A DNA stretch of 64,000 nt, from positions 24,749 to 88,748 of the IMG/VR virus record IMGVR_UViG_3300042939_001032; one strand, written 5' to 3'. This document shows positions 1-8,800 of the stretch, one piece after another. Within the stretch, counting starts at the first letter, position 1. Every line of letters begins with the position of its first letter. A program made the position numbers and the translations under genes. Source of the DNA: a virus. The notes under the pieces were generated by a model. That model had not been told where the DNA came from. It saw only the letters and a program-made list of their open reading frames with translations, and did no database searches.

Positions 1-3000
1 TAGCCGAATGGCACAACAATGTCCGCCGGTGGGGCAGGAAGTTCCGTATCCTGCGAGAACGGACTACCTGGAGAGGGCGAGGACGAAGCCTTAACGTACA
101 GGGTCTCTCCGAAACTCAACCCGGCACCCTGATCGACTCGCAGGTACTGGTAGGCTCCATTCATGACCAGTTTTATCTGCACGAGCCGATCGGCAACGTT
201 GCCACCTGTGGGGGAGGGGATGACACCCGCCCGGCTCACCCTGGCACCTGAGGAGTCGGTGATGGAGGACGGAAGCGTTCCACCGAGCTGGAAGTGGTTG
301 TAGTACACCTGGCAGTTACTGTACACTCCCACGGGCTTTGACGGGGTGAAGGTCACTCTGCCGGTCGATGCGTCGTACGAGGTGACTCTTCTTACCGTCG
401 CGTCACCCGCGAAGTAGATCTCGGAACCGATATACTGACTGTTGTTGCTACCGGCGGAGTCCGGGGAGAATACACCTCCCGACGTGGTGATCGTAGTATC
501 TCCAGAGTTCACTGTTAGCGTAACACTAGCGAACGAGGTTCTCTGCACACCTATCAGACCGTAGAAGCTGTAGTCCGTTGTCCCCTTCCTGAAGGCCACC
601 GTGAAGGCCGACTTGGAGAGGTGGTTTCTGACGGAACCTCCGAGCGCCAACTGAGCCACCACCCCAGTGGTATCGTAGGTGAAGGTGGTACCATCCCACG
701 ATCCGTAGGAGAAACGACCCTGACCATCCACCTCCTCGTAGAGGACTCTGATCGTGCCGGGGTTGAAGTCGGGATCGGAGGGTAGTTTGGTGGGGGTGAG
801 GGCGGAGATATTCTGCCTGGAGATGTTGGAGAATGTTGTGGAGTTGTCCGCCATGTGCAGGGCCTTACCGTAGTTGGTGAGGGTTGCGGTGTCTATAACC
901 CCTAGGTCGTTTGTGGGGAACCCGGTGATTATCACGTTACCGCCAAACCCGGCCTGATTCTCTATCACCTCCATAAAGGTGTAGTTGGCGCCGTCCTTGC
1001 GAACCTCCCCGGGCACTAGGTTCTTGCCGGAGTAGGGAGAGGTGGTGCCGATCTCGGCAACGGTGCCCTTCCTCTGCCTCCCGATCATCAGAAGCTTGGA
1101 GTGGTTGTAGTCGTAGTCCCTCTGAGCGGCCGCGGTTGTGATGGAGTTGGGCAGCATTCCATCGTACCGGTCAGTGCCGTAGGTATTCAGCTCCGGCAGA
1201 TTTCCGAATTTGGCTTTGTACAGGCCCAGATTCTGCTCAAAGGGTACTTTGGAGGGGTCGGGGTTGACGAAGTTCGCCCCCACCCCGTCCAACATGTCGT
1301 AGACGGATTTGTACTTCCCGGTTTGGTTGGGATTGAAGAGGAATCTCTGCCAGAGCGACTCGTCGTACTTCAGCTCTGTGGTTGGTATGACGGTGCGGGG
1401 ACGGTTCTTCACCACCACCCAGATCTTCTGCCCGTCGGTGGGTGATAGGCCGGAGATGGAGAACTTGGAGTAGGTGACTCCGAGCACGGGGTCCGTCTTG
1501 GTAGCGATGGTGAGAGCCGAGGGTACGTTGTATCCCAATACACTTCCGGGTTGGGAAGCGCCGATGAAAGTGTAACCTACGACCTCGAAGAATTCGCTGA
1601 AGTTGACAAAGTTGGCTTCGGCGGCAGCGCTACCACCAGCTGACGTATCCACCTCCCAGGCACTCTGCGCAGTACTCCAAGTAACTCTGAGTTGCGAGGA
1701 GTAATCATTCCAGCTCGGAAGATCCACCGGGTTGATATTGGTCTCTATGGACTGGATGAAGAAACCCGCAGGGCCTAGGGGTTTGTTGGTAAGTATGTTT
1801 GTCTGGGCCGGGTCGGTGGATGGCTGACCGTACCAGAACCTCACAACCACGGGAACGTAATCCCCATTGAAGTTCGATACGGGATTCCCCTCCCTATCGG
1901 AGTAGGTCTTGCTGAAGTCAAACGCCGAACCGTCCGCCAGGCTTCTCTGAGCTGGGAGGGTTCCCGTTCCAGAGCCCAGGGGCATCGTCGGTCCGCCCTG
2001 GATGTAGTGGATCTGGCTACCTAGGGCGTTGGGTGCGGCCACCTCCTTGGAGACCTGGACGTAGTAGGTGGAGGGATCGGCGGTATTTACCGCGGTTCTC
2101 CAGGTACCCTCCACGGCCCCAGTGGTGGGGTTATAGCCACTCTTATCGAAGTAATCGACGCGGATGTGCCCGTTTACCTGAGCCGACAGCCTCCTCAGAG
2201 TGGTACCCGAGATGGCTCCCTTCGCCATCCACATATCAAACCTCAACCCCCAGTTGTACTTGGTGTTGATACCACGCAGGGGGATCTGGTCGAATCTCAT
2301 GTTACCGTCGCGAACGATCGGAAACTTGGGGTTTGTCAGAGCGGATTCCGTCTGACTGCCGTACTCGTTGGCGCTGAGAAAGTCGTAGTTGTACTCCCCA
2401 CTCCACCAGTACTCATTTTCGACATCAGGCACGAATGCTCCGTCCTTGACATACCCTACACGGTGAGTCTCGGCGATCTGCGTATCCGTAAGGGGCACAA
2501 AGTCCGCGGAGTTGAATGCCGTGGAGGTGATGGCCTCAGTGAAAAATGGCGGTAGGTTGGTGTGGGAGTACTTGTTCGTCGAGCCGGTAGGTTGGTCTGC
2601 CGGAACGTAGTACTTGAAGAGCACCGATCCCTGGCCCTGGTAGATCGTCCCCCTTCCGGCAAATCCCTCGGCCTGGGTTATGCGGTCGGCGATACGCTGT
2701 CGTGGGCTGACCAACGGTGCAGACACGCCCTGCTCGTCCAGAGCGTTGATGGAGGCGCCGCTCAGCACCTCAAAATCCTCCCGCTTCAGACCGAATCTGA
2801 AAATACCGTCGAGGATCTGTATGTCCGGGGGCCCGAAGTTACCGAGGGTGGAGGCCTCGGCCGGGTCCTGGATGTCCTTCAGTACCCCGGCCAGCGCCTC
2901 GTCGTTGGAGGTCAGGTCGCCGAGCGCTTCGTCCCTAAGCAGACCGAAGTACTTCACCTCGGTCTCAGCACGGTCCTTCTGCAGGAACAGTTGAGGCTGG

Positions 3001-3044
3001 GTGCGGGAAACTCTCAGTCTTCCGCCGGTCTTTTGCTTAGGCAT
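1..3044 (-). CDS. Large virion structural protein, C-terminus cut by window edge
   Basis: An open frame runs from an ATG at 3044 to the left edge without a stop, at least 1014 codons. The last two bases at the edge read TA, so the next codon could be a stop or Tyr and the true end is unknown. The protein starts MPKQKTGGRLRVSRTQPQLF and is rich in Tyr, Asn, Gly, Ser and Thr with many short beta-type segments, typical of phage fibre or baseplate-peripheral proteins. No catalytic motif is visible. A stretch around residues 270-320 (NWGLRFDMWMAKG, then a Gly/Asp-rich part) vaguely recalls PA14-type lectin domains, but I would not rely on it. A GTTTAAGG late-type element lies 26 bp before the ATG. 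The codon pattern is GC-rich like its neighbours. The structural assignment is inference from composition and context. Confidence 0.8.
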   Translation of the reverse strand, partial: MPKQKTGGRLRVSRTQPQLFLQKDRAETEVKYFGLLRDEALGDLTSNDEALAGVLKDIQDPAEASTLGNFGPPDIQILDGIFRFGLKREDFEVLSGASINALDEQGVSAPLVSPRQRIADRITQAEGFAGRGTIYQGQGSVLFKYYVPADQPTGSTNKYSHTNLPPFFTEAITSTAFNSADFVPLTDTQIAETHRVGYVKDGAFVPDVENEYWWSGEYNYDFLSANEYGSQTESALTNPKFPIVRDGNMRFDQIPLRGINTKYNWGLRFDMWMAKGAISGTTLRRLSAQVNGHIRVDYFDKSGYNPTTGAVEGTWRTAVNTADPSTYYVQVSKEVAAPNALGSQIHYIQGGPTMPLGSGTGTLPAQRSLADGSAFDFSKTYSDREGNPVSNFNGDYVPVVVRFWYGQPSTDPAQTNILTNKPLGPAGFFIQSIETNINPVDLPSWNDYSSQLRVTWSTAQSAWEVDTSAGGSAAAEANFVNFSEFFEVVGYTFIGASQPGSVLGYNVPSALTIATKTDPVLGVTYSKFSISGLSPTDGQKIWVVVKNRPRTVIPTTELKYDESLWQRFLFNPNQTGKYKSVYDMLDGVGANFVNPDPSKVPFEQNLGLYKAKFGNLPELNTYGTDRYDGMLPNSITTAAAQRDYDYNHSKLLMIGRQRKGTVAEIGTTSPYSGKNLVPGEVRKDGANYTFMEVIENQAGFGGNVIITGFPTNDLGVIDTATLTNYGKALHMADNSTTFSNISRQNISALTPTKLPSDPDFNPGTIRVLYEEVDGQGRFSYGSWDGTTFTYDTTGVVAQLALGGSVRNHLSKSAFTVAFRKGTTDYSFYGLIGVQRTSFASVTLTVNSGDTTITTSGGVFSPDSAGSNNSQYIGSEIYFAGDATVRRVTSYDASTGRVTFTPSKPVGVYSNCQVYYNHFQLGGTLPSSITDSSGARVSRAGVIPSPTGGNVADRLVQIKLVMNGAYQYLRVDQGAGLSFGETLYVKASSSPSPGSPFSQDTELPAPPADIVVPFG

Positions 3045-3070
3045 CTTCTCAAAGCACTACTTCTAGTATA

Positions 3071-3078
3071 CCTTAAAC
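3071..3078 (-). promoter_or_regulatory. Late-type promoter element GTTTAAGG
   Basis: Minus strand reads GTTTAAGGTATACTAG, 26 bp before the ATG of the virion gene at 3044. One of about 15 copies of the GTTTAA(A/G)G element found mainly before virion and lysis genes. Same G variant as the copy at 60900. Confidence 0.6.
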
Positions 3079-3086
3079 CTCCTCTA

Positions 3087-3830
3087 TCACCTGGAGACGT
3101 ACAGGTCCGAGTAGGCCCGGATCACCGACTGGACAAAACTCGACCTCTCTATGTCATCGAACCCGAACTCCACGTGACCCACCTCTGGGAGGAGTTTGAG
3201 CCGTCTTAGGGCGTCGGAAAGACCATCCCCGCCGAACTTGCCTGACAGATCCCTCTGCACCACGTCCCCGAGCAGGGCGATGCTCGATCCGTCGCCTAGA
3301 CGTGTGAGAATCGTCATGAGGCTGTGGGTGGTGGTGTTCTGCATCTCGTCGGCAATGACTACGCAACGGTGCAGCGAACGTCCTCTCAGGTGCTCGATCG
3401 GCAGGAACTCGATGTACTTCTTCGAGAGGAGGTACTCCGCTTTGCCTTTGGGCATGAACACCTCCAACGAGTCGCGGACCGGGCAGATGTGCGGTGCGAT
3501 CTTCTCTTCGAGGTTACCGGGTAGGAAGCCAAGCCCCTGTTCTCCGGGGACATCGACCACGGGCTTTACGTAGTAGATCTTGTCGATCTCGCGCTTTGCC
3601 AGCTTCTCGCAGGCTACGTACGTCGCGAGAAGGGTCTTAGCGGTGCCAGGCGGTCCCGAGAGCATCGTGAGAGTCTTGGTACGCAGGTATCTCATCGCAT
3701 CCACCTGGTTCGGATTGCGGGGCATCAGCGTCCTATTCTCCTGGAATTTGGGCTGGGCGGGGGCGCTCTCCGTCGAGAGAAGGTGGTTGTCCTCTAATTG
3801 GCGTTGTTTCCGTGTTGATTTTCTAGCCAT
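3087..3830 (-). CDS. phoH: PhoH-like P-loop ATPase
   Basis: 247-residue PhoH-family protein. After a basic 30-residue N-terminus it has a Walker A loop GPPGTAKT near residue 60, the PhoH block VKPVVDVPGEQGLGFLPG, a Walker B IADEMQN, and LLGDVVQRDLSG, the family's sensor region. PhoH proteins are cytoplasmic ATPases, some with RNA helicase or nuclease links, and are very common in cyanophages; their role in infection is unsettled. The ATG at 3830 lies just below a Rho-independent terminator (3857-3895), so any transcript from upstream must read through it, and no clear promoter lies in the 27 bp between. The identification is strong; the function is only as known as for the family. Confidence 0.93.
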   Translation of the reverse strand: MARKSTRKQRQLEDNHLLSTESAPAQPKFQENRTLMPRNPNQVDAMRYLRTKTLTMLSGPPGTAKTLLATYVACEKLAKREIDKIYYVKPVVDVPGEQGLGFLPGNLEEKIAPHICPVRDSLEVFMPKGKAEYLLSKKYIEFLPIEHLRGRSLHRCVVIADEMQNTTTHSLMTILTRLGDGSSIALLGDVVQRDLSGKFGGDGLSDALRRLKLLPEVGHVEFGFDDIERSSFVQSVIRAYSDLYVSR

Positions 3831-3856
3831 GAGATTTGCGTCTGGGTACGGATACG

Positions 3857-3895
3857 AAAAAGGACCCCGGGGAGCGTAATAACTCCTAGGGTCCT
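3857..3895 (-). terminator. Intrinsic terminator (minus strand)
   Basis: On the minus strand AGGACCC pairs with GGGTCCT, with an inner AGGAG/CTCC-like helix, and is followed at once by TTTTT. It lies between the fibre-tip gene and phoH. Confidence 0.75.
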
Positions 3896-3947
3896 GGTAG
3901 TGGTGAAGCGCCTGGCTGTTTGGACATGCGCTATTGTTTTCGCATCC
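3857..3947 (-). ncRNA. Candidate short late transcript (about 90 nt)
   Basis: A GTTTAAAG late-type element (3955-3962) points into a non-coding stretch that ends at the terminator 3857-3895. Initiation about 7-8 nt after the element would give a transcript near 90 nt with a 5' hairpin (ATGCG with CGCAT) and a 3' terminator hairpin. No convincing reading frame is present; the longest ATG frame in the 5' part is four codons. This is inference from signals only. The element also overlaps the stop codon of the upstream gene, so it could be a chance match. Confidence 0.3.
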
Positions 3948-3954
3948 TGACAGA

Positions 3955-3962
3955 CTTTAAAC
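3955..3962 (-). promoter_or_regulatory. Late-type promoter element GTTTAAAG
   Basis: Exact GTTTAAAG on the minus strand, overlapping the TAA of the gene 3957-4298. It is separated from phoH by a terminator, so it may serve a short RNA rather than phoH. Confidence 0.4.
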
Positions 3963-4298
3963 CACTCTGACTTTTAGTAGGTTTCCGGTCCTATACATAC
4001 CCCCGATGGCCACCGGGGGCACGGCCGCCGCGGCCGAGGCGTCATCGGTGAACTCCCTCAGGCCAGTGAAGCTCAGCCGGGAGAACGGGACGGAGGCCCT
4101 GTCCCCGAACCTTCTGGCCGTCCCGCTCGAGTCCACGTAGTACATCTCGTCGAGCGCCTCGTTGAGGAACAGCTCGCCTCTGTAGGCTGAGTTCTCGTCC
4201 TCGTCGTGCTGAATCTGGAGGTAGGGTAGGTTGTGGGTAGTGTCGGATGTAAATCTGACTCCCCAGCGATGGTAGGGAGGCTCGGGAGTAGCGGGCAT
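3957..4298 (-). CDS. Small virion/fibre-tip-like protein
   Basis: 113 residues from the ATG at 4298. An in-frame TTG at 4325 would add nine residues, but the late element at 4329-4336 sits 30 bp before the ATG, the same spacing as at other late genes, which favours 4298. The middle resembles phage fibre domains describing display attributes (LFLNEALDEMYYVDSSGTARRF is one run). The end has the pattern common at the C-terminus of short cyanophage virion proteins: F-x-G-L-x-x-F-x-D-D-A then IGGMYRTGNLLKVRVV. No enzyme motif is seen. Virion location is inferred from the promoter type and the C-terminal pattern. Confidence 0.7.
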   Translation of the reverse strand: MPATPEPPYHRWGVRFTSDTTHNLPYLQIQHDEDENSAYRGELFLNEALDEMYYVDSSGTARRFGDRASVPFSRLSFTGLREFTDDASAAAAVPPVAIGGMYRTGNLLKVRVV

Positions 4299-4328
4299 GT
4301 TCCTGCTCTGTTCAAGTATGTACAAGTA

Positions 4329-4336
4329 CTTTAAAC
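4329..4336 (-). promoter_or_regulatory. Late-type promoter element GTTTAAAG
   Basis: Minus strand GTTTAAAGTACTTG, 30 bp before the ATG at 4298. It faces away from the sigma70-like promoter of the kinase at 4413-4442, so the two gene classes diverge here. Confidence 0.65.
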
Positions 4337-4412
4337 TCTAGTACGTTGGTAAAAAGTAATAGTAGAAAAGTTACGGTGCACGGGGCGCGGGCGCCTGCGC
4401 TCGAGCGCGCTC

Positions 4413-4442
4413 TTGACTGCGGGCCGGAATCCGTGATATAAT
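4413..4442 (+). promoter_or_regulatory. Sigma70-like promoter of the kinase gene
   Basis: TTGACT at 4413-4418, 18-bp spacer, TATAAT at 4437-4442, with TG one base before the -10 (extended -10). Just upstream lies a very GC-rich palindromic patch (4379-4412) containing GAGCGCGCTC, a possible operator. The first ATG is only 10 bp after the -10. Confidence 0.8.
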
Positions 4443-4451
4443 ACGAGTACT

Positions 4452-5039
4452 ATGATCTCACTTCCAATGTCCAGGCCCGTCACAGTAGTTCTGCTTGGAG
4501 CTGACAGAGTCGGCAAATCTACCATCATCGAGAACACCCTCAGGAGATTTCTGCACCGGAACATTCACGCCACCACCCTGCACTTCTCCGGCCCCCAACC
4601 CCACCACTCCAATCCCATCGAGCAGTACATCGGCCCCTTCGACTCCGTCCTAGAGAGGACGCCAGAGTTCGTGCTGTGCGATCGTGGGTTCTCAGAGGTC
4701 TGCTTCTACGACGAGTTTCGTAGGCGTATCTCCATCTCCCACGAGTGGGCTCAAGCCGCCGAATCCTACTTCCTGGAGCGCAGTTCGGACGTGAAGGTAT
4801 TCCTCCTCGAGCGGGAATGGAAGTGGAGTCAACCCCACCACCTTATCGAGGTACGAGAGGAGTATCCTGAGGCCACGGCCTGGTGGATCAAGAATAAGAT
4901 GAAGGCGCGGGAGGCCGAGCATTACGCCTACTACGACTACATGCATAACTACCTCAACCACTACTCCCTTCTCCCGCACACCGTTCTTCGCGACACTGAC
5001 AAGGACTTCAACCTGCTCGATCACCTTGTCTCTGTTTAA
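4452..5039 (+). CDS. P-loop (deoxy)nucleotide kinase-like protein
   Basis: 195 residues from the ATG at 4452, or 190 from the ATG at 4467; the first would be nearly leaderless given the -10 at 4437-4442. The Walker A loop is LLGADRVGKST at the N-terminus. A DRGFSE motif near residue 78 recalls the DR-x-x-S substrate motif of thymidylate and deoxynucleoside kinases. A lid-like stretch rich in Arg, Glu and Lys follows (KNKMKAREAEHYAYYDYMHN). I read it as a nucleotide or nucleoside kinase. With the ThyA-family enzyme at 40.1 kb it is a candidate dNMP kinase for a modified nucleotide, which is inference. It could also be a kinase of another small molecule. It has an early-type promoter. Confidence 0.7.
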   Translation: MISLPMSRPVTVVLLGADRVGKSTIIENTLRRFLHRNIHATTLHFSGPQPHHSNPIEQYIGPFDSVLERTPEFVLCDRGFSEVCFYDEFRRRISISHEWAQAAESYFLERSSDVKVFLLEREWKWSQPHHLIEVREEYPEATAWWIKNKMKAREAEHYAYYDYMHNYLNHYSLLPHTVLRDTDKDFNLLDHLVSV

Positions 5040-5041
5040 AG
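5034..5041 (+). promoter_or_regulatory. Late-type promoter element GTTTAAAG
   Basis: GTTTAAAGATAGTC overlaps the stop codon of the kinase gene and lies 44 bp before the ATG of the virion gene at 5086. It separates an early gene from a late operon. Confidence 0.65.
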
Positions 5042-5085
5042 ATAGTCGATCCGCCCTATAAGGGCTCTAGAAGTATTACTTCACC

Positions 5086-5817
5086 ATGGCCAATATCCTC
5101 AACCAGGGCCTGTACCGTACCCTGGGAATCCAGTTTGAATACAAGATCAAATTCCAGGAGTTTCTAGACGAGGCCCGCACCTCCGCCCTTGTTGCGTCGT
5201 ACAGCGACGGTGACAACACCTCCGCCAGCAGACTCGCTCTATACAACAGTTTCGTGAAGGCGGGTCCGACGATGGGCTTCGAAGCCAAGAGGATCGCCTA
5301 CAGCCTACTCAAGTACATCGGTGACGCGCTTAACGCCAGCGCCGACGTGCCCGCCGAGGACAAAGCGCTGCTCGACGAGGGCCTCTTTAACGTCATCAGG
5401 TACGTTGGCATGGAGGGTGACGAGGACTTCCACTTCATGGTGGCAAGCTTCAACCTGGCCGAAGTGATCTCAGCGATCGTCGCCGAGGTCGTTCCGGCTC
5501 CTCAGGCCCCCGTGGGTGGGCTCGTAACACTCTCCCTGGAGAAGGCGGGAAGTGGCTACACCACCGACGGCACTCTGACGTCAGGCACAGTATCCGTCCT
5601 CGTAGAGTCCACAGAGACCACCAACCCCGCCGGTTACACTGCCGGTGAGGCCACAGTAACCATCACCGCCGGTAAAGTCACCGCGATCGGCGCGATCGCA
5701 ACCGCCGGCGATGGGTTCGAAGTCGGCCAGATCGTGGCCATCAATGTCGATGTTGCCGGGTCACCTGGCGCCACCCAGAAGACCGCGGCTCTGGCCAAAG
5801 TCGTCGCCGTAGTCTGA
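5086..5817 (+). CDS. Virion protein with C-terminal GSGY-type beta domain
   Basis: 243 residues, ATG at 5086 in a late-promoter context. The N-terminal 135 residues are mostly helical and unknown (MANILNQGLYRTLGIQFEYK at the start). The rest, after PVGGLVTLSLEKAGSGYTTD, is a repetitive beta domain with GSGY and AGDGF turns and many Thr/Val/Ala. Such GxGY repeats recur in cyanophage virion proteins. It sits directly before the hub protein (12 bp apart), suggesting a tail or baseplate part. I do not recognise the N-terminal half. Confidence 0.7.
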   Translation: MANILNQGLYRTLGIQFEYKIKFQEFLDEARTSALVASYSDGDNTSASRLALYNSFVKAGPTMGFEAKRIAYSLLKYIGDALNASADVPAEDKALLDEGLFNVIRYVGMEGDEDFHFMVASFNLAEVISAIVAEVVPAPQAPVGGLVTLSLEKAGSGYTTDGTLTSGTVSVLVESTETTNPAGYTAGEATVTITAGKVTAIGAIATAGDGFEVGQIVAINVDVAGSPGATQKTAALAKVVAVV

Positions 5818-5829
5818 TAAGCGCCCGAT

Positions 5830-8800
5830 GTGTCGAGTCTGTACCGTTGCAGAGCCCGCGTAGGCTACCGTCCCTCCGGATCGGAGCAGCTTATCGTCTT
5901 CGACGAAAGGCAGATACAGGAGCTAAACGTAAAACTGAAGTGGAAGCCTAACGCGGCGTTCGCTAACGCGGACTCCTCGACGGAGGCTTCCGTCAGCACC
6001 AACGCACTCTCAGCCTCCACCTGCTCCGTAACGATCAGCGATCCCTACCTCACGGGACTGGCCTGGCCGGCGCTCTTCGACGCCGCCAGCCTGTACACGC
6101 AGTCCAATATCTTCTCCGCGAACAACATACTCCTTCCCCCGTGCGGGGAGAAGCAGGATCCCTACACCGACAAGTGCTTCAAGTACGTTGATAGCGAGTC
6201 GGACGGAACCACCTCCGTAAGCAAATTTCCCTTCCTCGTCCTGTCGCTGTGGTACGATGTCAAGGGGACGTCATTCGGCTCCGACTTCTACTTCAGGGTC
6301 AGTGGCCTCTCCATCTCCCACGGAGCTAGGTACCCGAGCGTGACCATTCGCGGGCAGGAAGCCCGCTCCATACTATTCAATCAGTCGCTGGTCAACATCT
6401 CCCTGGACGAGGGCCTGCCCATCGACAAGGCCCTGAAGGACCTAGCGGAAGGCCAGGGGTACTCGGTGTCCTTCTGCTCCAATACCAACTCCGATCCGAC
6501 CAAGAAGAGGATACTCCCCCGCACGGTGCGTTACACCGGGGTAACTGTCGACGAGGCGATTAAGAAAGTCCTCGACTCGGTCAGTGGTAACTTCCTCTCC
6601 ATGCCAACACGCGATTACGCGAACAAGATCTCCATGTGCTCCAGGGGCGAGATCAGTCAAGGGTGTTCCGTATTCTACCTCGGCAAAGGCCTCTACGAAG
6701 GGTACGAGATCAACGGCCAACCGGAACTGACCATCCTGCCACTCAACGCCGAGTCCGGCTCCAATCGGAATAACGCCGACCCCTACCTCTCCGAGGCTTT
6801 CAAAGCTTCCACCTACGTCCTGGGGGACATGGTGCCCCAGAAGAGAAAGAAGGCCATGGAGAAGGTCAAAAAGGTCGCCTTCCCCGGCCTCTTCGAGAAG
6901 GCCCCCAAGCACGTAAAGAACGCCCCCTCGACGACCGGGTACGTGTGGCGGGAGGCTAAGCCGGCTTCCTCCAACGCGAAGAGCGCGCAGGTGACCAACG
7001 AGGAGGCCACAAAGATCCAGAAGGATGGCCTGAAGCTCTTTGGCACGGCGCCCAACGGCACCACCTCCATCTCGTTTCTGAGCGGGGTGGTTCAGGAGGC
7101 CATCGAGGGGAGCGGGCGGGTACTCATCAAGACAAAATTTGCCCTGCAGATCTGTGAGAAGGAAGGGAGCCAGAAGTGCTTCTTTAGGCCTGTGTTTCAG
7201 GAGTCCACCAACCTATCGTCGGTGAAGGTGAAGCCCAAGGATAAGGTGGAGATCAGTCAGGAGCTCGGCTCCTCCACCTCCGATAAGCCCGAGCTTGTCA
7301 GATTCTACATCATGGGGCATAACAACCAACTCACCGTCATCAATCCTAAGATCGTGTGGGAGTGGGCGTTCCCTGAGACTGATATACCAACCACCCAAAG
7401 TCCCGCTGTAGTGGGGTCTGGTGGTGGTGTAGTACCGTCAGCCCCCAAGCAGAATCTTAAAGACTGGAAGGCTACTACAACCAATAAACCTTCCAAAATA
7501 CTATTGATGGCGGGTCACGCCGATTTTACTTCCTCAGGCGCTCCCAATGAAGCGAAGTTAAACGTCGAACTTGTTAAGTGGGCGCAGCGAAACGCTAGCG
7601 CGTACGGTGTCTCGGACTTTGTAGAATTTTATTTACCCTCGTCAGGAAATATACCCGAGACTGATCCTAGATCCCAGTACATTAAAACTAGCGCTGGAGT
7701 ATCGGGAGGTAGACAGGTTATAGAGATACACAACGACGAGAAAGAGGGAAACAGTGGTGTTATTCCACCGACCGGAGGTAAACAAATCTGGCCGTTAGAC
7801 GACGCTCTTGCGTCCCAGTATGGGGCTTTCAATAAAAATTGGAGGCGTGGTCTAGCGGTTCCTAAGCGCGGCGGGACGATACTCGAGGTGGGAAGGATGG
7901 ATGGTCCGACCTCTCGGATCTTTACGTCGGGAACCCCTGCTCAGAAGGAAGCGCTCTATAAGCAGCTGATGGATCCAACAATGAGAGCTATCGCCGCGGA
8001 GAAAGCCCGCAAGGCGGGCACTGCAACCACCTCGGCCTCCTCTGCTTCGTCATCGGCACCATCGGAAGGATTTATCGTCGGTAGAGTGGGGTCTACTGGG
8101 GAATCCTCAGGACCACACGTTCATATCCAGGAATCCACCAGCAGAACTCTCTCCGAGCAGCAATTACGCTCACTAGCATCCAAGTACGTTACTGTAGCTG
8201 GCAAGTCACTTACGTCCTATACGCAGGGCCAAGGATTCGGCGCTGGAAGAAATCATGCTGGAATAGACTACCCCATAAAAGCTGGAGAACCAGTAAGCGT
8301 GACCGGTACAATTGTAGCCGCTGGTCCCGGAGTGGGTGGAAGCGACTGCGGAAACGGTGTTGCTTTCAAACCTCCCGAAGGACCCGAATTACTGATATGC
8401 CATCTTCAGGATAAATCTATACCACCCAACCTGGCCGGAATGAGTGTTTCCTCCGGTGGAGGTAAGAGCAAACCAACAATATCCGGCTCCCCCGCCACCC
8501 AGGGCCTGACACTGGAAACGAGCTTTAAAGGCATTCCAAGGTCCCTGCGCATCATCCCGGGCAGAACCATCCTCTCGTTTATCACCGACTACGACGCCTG
8601 GGTGGAGGAGGGTAGGCCCGCGAGCAGGGATCCCGGCGTCTGGATCCCCAACCGGTTTAAGAACTGGTTCGTTAATGAGTGCGAGTATCGCTGGAGGGAG
8701 GGGGATCTGCGCGTGCAGATAGAGGCCGTAAGCGCGTGGGGGACTCAGCTGACCCGCGTACCTACCTTCACAAACTACCTCAAGAGCATGAGGGATTCCG

